Part shown: in pieces, positions 14,312-18,416 of the stretch
How the letters are laid out: each line of letters opens with the position of its first letter
Position numbering within the stretch: position 1 is the stretch's first letter
Assembly: GCA_902461985.1 (NCBI GenBank)
Contig: CABQAB010000009.1
Span: 1 to 18,416, forward strand
Direction of reading: 5' to 3'
From: an uncultured Bacteroidales bacterium
Lineage (GTDB): Bacteria; Bacteroidota; Bacteroidia; Bacteroidales; UBA932
Length of the DNA: 18,416 nucleotides
Translations under genes and position numbers: made by a program
Notes under the pieces: model-generated
Database searches by the model: none
What the model was told of the DNA's origin: nothing
The model's input: the letters and a program-made list of their open reading frames with translations, nothing else

Positions 14312-15169
14312 ATGAATATGAATCTCAAGAAAATCGGAACGGTATTTCTTCTGACAGCCGGACTGCTGGGAACGCGGAATGCACAGGCGCAGACGACCTA
14401 CGAGGAAATGGAACAACTGACGGTCAACGAACAGGTGACGACCGTCATCACGGCATCGGAGCCGGTACGCATGGTGGACATTTCCACCGACAAGGTGGTT
14501 GGCGACCAGCCTTTGGACAACATTGTACGGCTGAAACCCAAAGAAGCCGGGCACGAGGACGGCGAGGTGATTGCCATCGTGACCGTCATCACGGAACGCT
14601 ACCGCACGCAATACGCGCTGGTTTACACCACACGGCTTAAGGAAGCCGTAACGGACAAGGAGATACTCCCTCACGAGCGCAACGCCTACAACAATCCGGC
14701 AGTATCGATGTCAACCGCCGAGATGACGCGCTTTGCCAGACGGATCTGGAACTCTCCGGCGAGAATCAGGAATGTGGCCACCAAGGCACACCGTATGGTG
14801 ATGCGCCTGAACAACATATACTCTGTCGGGGACTACTTCTTCATAGACTTTTCCATAGAGAACAAGACGAACATCCGTTTCGACATCGATGAGATCAGGG
14901 TAAAGCTCGTTGACAAGAAACTCGCCAAGGCCACCAACGCCCAGACTATCGAGCTTACTCCGGCGATGATACTGGAACCGGGAAAGACATTCCGACATGG
15001 CTACAGGAATGTGCTTGTCATCAAGAAGATGACCTTCCCGAACGACAAGCTGCTGACTGTCGAAATGACGGAAAAGCAAATCAGCGGCCGCAATATCAGC
15101 CTGAACATCGATTATGAGGATGTGTTGTCTGCCGATTCGTTTAACGCTGACCTGCTGGAGGAGGAATGA
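14312..15169 (+). CDS. traN: TraN, VirB9-like outer core protein (DUF4138 type)
   Basis: A 285-residue periplasmic or outer-membrane protein with a signal peptide (LKKIGTVFLLTAGLLGTRNAQAQ). The mature part has a VTTVITASEPVRMVDIST strand region near the start and a beta-rich C-terminal domain. That domain contains YFFIDFSIENKTNIRFDIDEIRVKL and LVIKKMTFPNDKLLTVEM, both typical of Bacteroidetes TraN. It would join TraM and TraO in the outer part of the secretion channel. ATG 14312 is used, with ATG 14318 a near alternative. The stop overlaps the traO start by ATGA. Confidence 0.9.
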   Translation: MNMNLKKIGTVFLLTAGLLGTRNAQAQTTYEEMEQLTVNEQVTTVITASEPVRMVDISTDKVVGDQPLDNIVRLKPKEAGHEDGEVIAIVTVITERYRTQYALVYTTRLKEAVTDKEILPHERNAYNNPAVSMSTAEMTRFARRIWNSPARIRNVATKAHRMVMRLNNIYSVGDYFFIDFSIENKTNIRFDIDEIRVKLVDKKLAKATNAQTIELTPAMILEPGKTFRHGYRNVLVIKKMTFPNDKLLTVEMTEKQISGRNISLNIDYEDVLSADSFNADLLEEE

Positions 15170-15678
15170 TTATGAGAAAGACTCTGATTCTGATGTTTGC
15201 CTGCATGTGCCTTGCCTTCAGCGCGAACGCACAACGCAACAGCGGCCGTCTTTCACTGGGGGTCGGGCTGCTTTACAGGAACGGTATGGACGTGACGTTT
15301 TCATACGAACATGAAATGAACTACCGGCACGCGTGGGAGTTCTTTGCCAACGGCTACCTGCAGTGGGCCGAATGCGGCCCGTGCGGCCATATCTGTCCGG
15401 AATCCTTCTGGCGCAACTACCGCACCTATGGCTTTGGCGTGGCATACAAGCCTTGCGTGGTACGGGGCCGCAATCATTACGGCAACCTGCGTATAGGAGC
15501 TTCGGCAGGAAGCGACACGAAGAAGTTCCTGGGCGGCCTGCATTTCGGTTACGAGCACAATTACGTGCTGCGGTCCGGATGGACGCTGTACTGGCAGGCG
15601 AAGAGTGATTTGATGATAAAGGGCGCGGATCTGCTTCGGGTAGGTGTAGCCCTTGGTGTGAAACTACCGATAAAATAA
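15166..15678 (+). CDS. traO: TraO-like outer-membrane protein of the conjugation apparatus
   Basis: A 170-residue exported protein with a signal peptide (KTLILMFACMCLAFSANAQ). The mature part alternates beta strands with aromatic and Gly residues: LSLGVGLLYRNGMDVTFSY, YGFGVAYKPCVV and LGGLHFGYEHNY. It ends in KGADLLRVGVALGVKLPIK, much like a small outer-membrane beta-barrel. The ending and position after TraN fit TraO of conjugative transposons. Several Cys residues are present (CGPCGHIC), which CTnDOT TraO lacks as I recall it. ATG 15166 overlaps the traN stop; ATG 15172 is a close alternative. Confidence 0.8.
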   Translation: MIMRKTLILMFACMCLAFSANAQRNSGRLSLGVGLLYRNGMDVTFSYEHEMNYRHAWEFFANGYLQWAECGPCGHICPESFWRNYRTYGFGVAYKPCVVRGRNHYGNLRIGASAGSDTKKFLGGLHFGYEHNYVLRSGWTLYWQAKSDLMIKGADLLRVGVALGVKLPIK

Positions 15679-15686
15679 GGGAAAAG

Positions 15687-16358
15687 ATGAAACAGAACAT
15701 TTTCAGAAAGGTGAGCCGGTTCGTACCGGTACTTGTCGCAGCAGTCGCCGTGACAGGTTGTGACGCGCATATAGACGTACCGGACACGGCTGTCCGCCCG
15801 GGACATGTCCTGTGCGAGGACGGAACGGCCTTGTCCTACACGGAATACCAGCAATCCGGGAAAAAGGCTGTGGCCGTCGTGTTCGACACCCGGCAGCATG
15901 AGGGTGCGGAAGGAAACGGCTACGCGGTTTACCTGTGGGACATCACCCCGCAGGCATTTGCCGACAGCCTCGGTATTGCCCAAGGCACATCTGCGGACCT
16001 CGCGGCACATGACGGCAATGCCAATACATTCGCTCTATATGAAACGAAGGAAACGGCTTCGCCGATGGCGGAAGCGGTCTTTGACCTCTGGTGTTACGGG
16101 CAGAGCGCATACGTTCCGTCGGTGGCACAGATGCGTCTGCTATATACTATCCGGGAAACGGTAAATCCTGTCATCGAACAGTGCGGGGGCGATCCGTTGC
16201 CCCTGACCGACGGCGACTGCTGGTACTGGACATCCACGGAAGTGGCCGAACAGGAAACGGCAAAAGCCTGGCTTTACTCGATGGGCAGCGGAGCCATACA
16301 GGAAACACCCAAGACACAGGCGCACAAGGTACGCCCGATTATAACCATCAACCGGTAA
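15687..16358 (+). CDS. Lipoprotein with DUF1566-like C-terminal domain, end of conjugation operon
   Basis: A 223-residue lipoprotein. The signal peptide ends in a lipobox (AVTGC, Cys at about 25), followed by DAHIDVPD with no acidic surface-export signal, so a periplasm-facing location is likely. The C-terminal 90 residues resemble DUF1566/Lcl-like domains: a Trp-x-Tyr-Gly start, AYVPSVAQMRLLY, a WYWTSTEVAE core, AWLYSMGSG and a closing KVRPIITI. Such domains are often extracellular or adhesive. It starts nine bases after traO and is the last gene of the operon, where other type IV systems carry small lipoproteins (VirB7). At 223 residues it is much larger than VirB7, so it may be a surface accessory. 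Confidence 0.78.
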   Translation: MKQNIFRKVSRFVPVLVAAVAVTGCDAHIDVPDTAVRPGHVLCEDGTALSYTEYQQSGKKAVAVVFDTRQHEGAEGNGYAVYLWDITPQAFADSLGIAQGTSADLAAHDGNANTFALYETKETASPMAEAVFDLWCYGQSAYVPSVAQMRLLYTIRETVNPVIEQCGGDPLPLTDGDCWYWTSTEVAEQETAKAWLYSMGSGAIQETPKTQAHKVRPIITINR

Positions 16359-16419
16359 ACCAGAGATATACGATTGCGTTCTTTGACATTGTTGGACAAC
16401 ATACGATTACAAACCAGAG
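16357..16419. repeat. Two short direct repeats in swapped order at the convergent junction
   Basis: AAACCAGAG lies at 16357-16365 and again at 16411-16419; ATACGATT lies at 16368-16375 and at 16401-16408. All are in direct orientation and in the order A, B, B, A. The outer copies cover the stop region of the lipoprotein gene and the last codons of the AbiEii gene. A weak hairpin (TGTTG 16390-16394 with CAACA 16397-16401) lies between, without a U-tract. The repeats may mark an insertion or recombination scar. No convincing terminator is seen between the two converging genes. Confidence 0.45.
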
Positions 16420-17399
16420 CCGAATTCACGCAGTAATGCCATCAAGCGACGTATGCTTTCCTCGACATCCGAGGGGGCCGGAATGGCACGATATGCCAAA
16501 TCCGGGAGTTCACCCATGTAAACTGTCTGCAAGTTGCCCCAAACCTGCGGCAGATCTGTCATCAACGGGGACTCCTCCAGTCGCCGGTCACGCCAGCCTT
16601 CGGGCTTGTCAAAGCTCTGCCGGTCGTGTTCGAGCAGTGACCTGAAATCTTCGGGGAAAGCATCGCTATGAAGATACGTGAGGCACTCTTCATCTTTCAG
16701 CAGATGATGCAGATCGTAGAAATGACGGATTTTGGCCGTCAACTGCGGCATATACAGATTGGCCAGCGAGCATCGGATGAGTGACACCAATTTCTCGGTC
16801 AGCGTGCGGCGACGGTCAAGCACATTGACCTCGAACGGCTGCATCCCGTATTCCTCTATCATACGGTTGTTGCCGGTAGCCTGCAGGAACTCTGTCAGGA
16901 AACTGCAGAGAGAACGCCGCTCGAAAGGATATGGATTGGCAAAACTGTTGATTTCTACCAGGAGTTGCCCAGCCCGGATTGCTCCGACCTGTTCCGTATC
17001 TATGGCCCGTGGATAGGTGTAAAACGCCTTGTGGTAATGCGATCCCTTGCTTGTCATGCCGGGGATGACCAGTTCCTCCAGTCCGGCTGTCATATTCTTC
17101 GATGTACGGCGTATGAGGTTCTTTAGCTGGTTTCCGCTCAGTGTCCATGCTTCGGCGATGGCCACGTCAATGTCCTCGGAGAAACGTGCCCCGATGCCGT
17201 AGGCCTTGGTCAGGGAAGTTCCGCCCTTGAAAATGGCACGATTATCCTTGTCTCCGGTAGCCATAAGCGACAGCGAACGACAGATCCAATAGTCTTTCTC
17301 GATAAAGATACTCTTGATGCCGAGTCCGCCGTCCTGTACCGGACGTGCAGCCGCTTCTATGGCATCGGCAAACAGTTGCTGATTCTCGTGTAGTCTCAT
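16407..17399 (-). CDS. AbiEii-type nucleotidyltransferase toxin
   Basis: The toxin of a type IV toxin-antitoxin and abortive phage-infection system. From the ATG at 17399 it is 330 residues; an in-frame ATG at 17411 would add four. I chose 17399 because it overlaps the antitoxin stop by ATGA. Numbering from 17411, the family motifs are clear: EKDYW at 38-42, FKGGTSL at 61-67 (the nucleotidyltransferase Gly-Gly motif), FSEDIDVAI at 77-85 (the Asp pair), TLTEKLVSLI at about 203-212 and KIRHFYDLHHLL at about 227-238. All key residues are present, so the toxin looks active. Known AbiEii-type enzymes add nucleotides to target RNAs such as tRNA. It ends convergent with the conjugation operon. Confidence 0.9.
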   Translation of the reverse strand: MRLHENQQLFADAIEAAARPVQDGGLGIKSIFIEKDYWICRSLSLMATGDKDNRAIFKGGTSLTKAYGIGARFSEDIDVAIAEAWTLSGNQLKNLIRRTSKNMTAGLEELVIPGMTSKGSHYHKAFYTYPRAIDTEQVGAIRAGQLLVEINSFANPYPFERRSLCSFLTEFLQATGNNRMIEEYGMQPFEVNVLDRRRTLTEKLVSLIRCSLANLYMPQLTAKIRHFYDLHHLLKDEECLTYLHSDAFPEDFRSLLEHDRQSFDKPEGWRDRRLEESPLMTDLPQVWGNLQTVYMGELPDLAYRAIPAPSDVEESIRRLMALLREFGSGL

Positions 17400-18115
17400 A
17401 CGATGTTCCATTTTAATTTGGTGGGTAAAGCCTGTGCGGTGACAGGAAGTTTGTAGGTCGTGACCCCATTGAGTGTCGCACGCAATTGTCGGGTGTCAGC
17501 TCCAAGACTGTCCAGAATGGCACCCAGCAATGCCCGGACATACGGCTGGTAATTTTCGGCCAGGTCCGCCAGTTTCTCCAGATCGCCTTCGGACAGAGCG
17601 GCTATCAGCCGAGCAACGCCCCGCACACAATCGTCAGGTGATGTTGCCGGAATCTCACGGAGCAATTTGAGCGCGTCAAGGATCAGCAGCAGAGGAATGT
17701 TCTCCCGTGTGATTGCATTAGGCTGTACAAGGAAGGACACGCTGTATTCGCCCCGTTTCATAGGCCGGCGGTATTTGTTCGTGCCTATCGTAATGGCCGA
17801 TGTGATCTGTGTCGTCAACCCCAACTGCGCAAATGCTGCCGTACCGGTCATATAGCCGATTGGCTTGCCGTTACGTTCCAGAAGGTCCTTGACCACCTCT
17901 GCCACCGGAGGCTTCAATGTGCCGAACACCGTCTGTTTAGGCTTGTAGTACCGTCCTTTGGCAATCTTGCAGATAGAGCCTTCTGCCACCAGACGGCTGA
18001 GTGCCTTGACCAACGCAGGCTGGTACTCCGGCAGCACATTGAAATCGGCAATGGTAAGCACCTTGCCCGGAGGCGTGGCGTCCAGTATTTCCTGTACCTG
18101 TTTAGTAATCACCAT
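17396..18115 (-). CDS. AbiEi-type antitoxin (DUF6088-like)
   Basis: The antitoxin and likely autoregulator of the AbiE pair, 239 residues. The N-terminal 70 residues form a winged-helix domain: a helical KQVQEILDATPPGKVLTIAD, a second helix, then LVAEGSICKIAKGRYYKPK as the wing. The rest is mixed and ends KLKWNIV. ATG 18115 (MVITKQ) is chosen over an in-frame TTG at 18142, because the promoter -7 box covers 18140-18147 and the mRNA should start downstream of it. It is transcribed first and overlaps the toxin by ATGA, the usual AbiE arrangement. The family assignment rests on the winged-helix pattern plus the adjacent toxin. Confidence 0.87.
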   Translation of the reverse strand: MVITKQVQEILDATPPGKVLTIADFNVLPEYQPALVKALSRLVAEGSICKIAKGRYYKPKQTVFGTLKPPVAEVVKDLLERNGKPIGYMTGTAAFAQLGLTTQITSAITIGTNKYRRPMKRGEYSVSFLVQPNAITRENIPLLLILDALKLLREIPATSPDDCVRGVARLIAALSEGDLEKLADLAENYQPYVRALLGAILDSLGADTRQLRATLNGVTTYKLPVTAQALPTKLKWNIV

Positions 18116-18139
18116 AATCGAATCGTTTTGTTCCGGATG

Positions 18140-18173
18140 CAAATATAAGAAAAGTCTTGTTTTTTACTGCAAA
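18140..18173 (-). promoter_or_regulatory. Promoter of the AbiE toxin-antitoxin operon
   Basis: On the reverse strand, TATATTTG (18147 to 18140) is an exact match to the Bacteroidetes -7 consensus TAnnTTTG. TTTG (18173 to 18170) stands 22 bases upstream and fits the -33 element, at slightly more than the usual spacing. The mRNA would start around 18130-18135, some 20 bases before the antitoxin ATG at 18115. No clear operator palindrome for the antitoxin is seen. Confidence 0.65.
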
Positions 18174-18175
18174 AA

Positions 18176-18416
18176 CATGACATTTATTTTCGTCTGAATC
18201 AAAATAATCAAGTCCAACAATATCCGAGGCGATCAGAACCACAACCCAATAAAAAAGCTATAAAAAATGGAAGAAAGCAAAGAGTTACAAGGATTCTACA
18301 ATGTAGATACTAATTGAAAAGTGCGCCGTATTCTAATTGAAAAGAGCTCCATCCATAACTGGTTACAAAATTACTATAAGTTTAAAATATTCATTTATCT
18401 TGTCTCATTTTTTGTG
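18176..18416. other. AT-rich flank without a gene beyond the AbiE promoter
   Basis: About 240 bases of A/T-rich sequence with no credible long coding region. A 16-codon frame (ATG 18267, TGA 18315-18317) begins MEESKELQ after an A-rich leader and runs into the first direct repeat, so it could be the 5' stub of a gene cut by an inserted element. The last 60 bases hold nothing I recognise. Confidence 0.35.
18310..18350. repeat. Two 18-bp direct repeats, possible IS21-type end
   Basis: CTAATTGAAAAGTGCGCC (18310-18327) and CTAATTGAAAAGAGCTCC (18333-18350) agree at 15 of 18 positions and start 23 bases apart. Paired imperfect repeats near each end are a feature of IS21-family elements, and AATTGAAAA-type repeats are known to me from Bacteroidetes examples. 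No transposase lies inside the window, so only an IS end could be present here, with the body beyond base 18416. The identification is tentative. Confidence 0.45.

Noticed and set aside
18116..18142. TTG start for the antitoxin at 18142
   Set aside because: It falls within the -7 promoter element, so the mRNA would probably begin downstream of it.

Overview
The window looks like a mosaic of mobile DNA from a Bacteroidales gut bacterium (Bacteroides, Parabacteroides, Alistipes or Prevotella type). The main evidence is a Bacteroidetes-type conjugation operon with recognisable TraJ, TraK, TraL, TraM, TraN and TraO proteins in CTnDOT-like order. Supporting signs are TAnnTTTG-type -7 promoter elements, A-rich leaders in place of strong Shine-Dalgarno sites, and a lipoprotein with an acidic SDDDE export signal. 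By eye, base composition differs between blocks: the conjugation operon is GC-rich, while the block at about 2100-3490 and the last 270 bases are AT-rich.

Layout. (1) 1-564: the tail of a broken gene, a strong bulged inverted repeat (313-352), and an alternating array of five small hairpins. This is a candidate oriT or leader directly in front of a MobV-type relaxase gene (565-2091). (2) 2096-2998, reverse strand: a DUF4377-like surface lipoprotein, convergent with the relaxase, with its own promoter near 3121. (3) 3000-3492: non-coding, with a stem-loop, a promoter-like sequence and a 9-bp-arm palindrome resembling an insertion-sequence leader. It abuts a traG ATPase gene that lacks its 5' half, including the Walker A motif. 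(4) 3493-16358: one dense forward-strand operon with many ATGA overlaps. Its order is traG remnant, an RNA polymerase alpha-CTD-like protein, an 848-residue-class secreted protein, two further secreted proteins, traJ, a small protein, traK, traL, traM, a small protein coupled to an orphan DNA methyltransferase, traN, traO and a lipoprotein. (5) 16407-18115, reverse strand: an AbiE toxin-antitoxin pair. (6) 18143-18416: AT-rich DNA with a promoter for the AbiE pair and two 18-bp direct repeats resembling IS21-type ends.

How it works together. TraJ, TraK, TraM, TraN and TraO would form the inner-membrane, periplasmic and outer-membrane parts of a type IV secretion channel, and the secreted proteins and lipoprotein are probable accessory parts. 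The methyltransferase may protect transferred DNA from restriction, and AbiE may stabilise the element or exclude phage. The truncated traG means this copy is unlikely to drive transfer by itself unless an intact VirB4-type ATPase exists elsewhere. No coupling protein, tra-operon relaxase, integrase or upstream tra genes lie in this window.

The least explained parts are the alpha-CTD-like operon protein, the large Cys/His secreted protein, the methyltransferase with its small partner, and the alternating hairpin array. All family names come from reading the sequence by eye; no database search was run.
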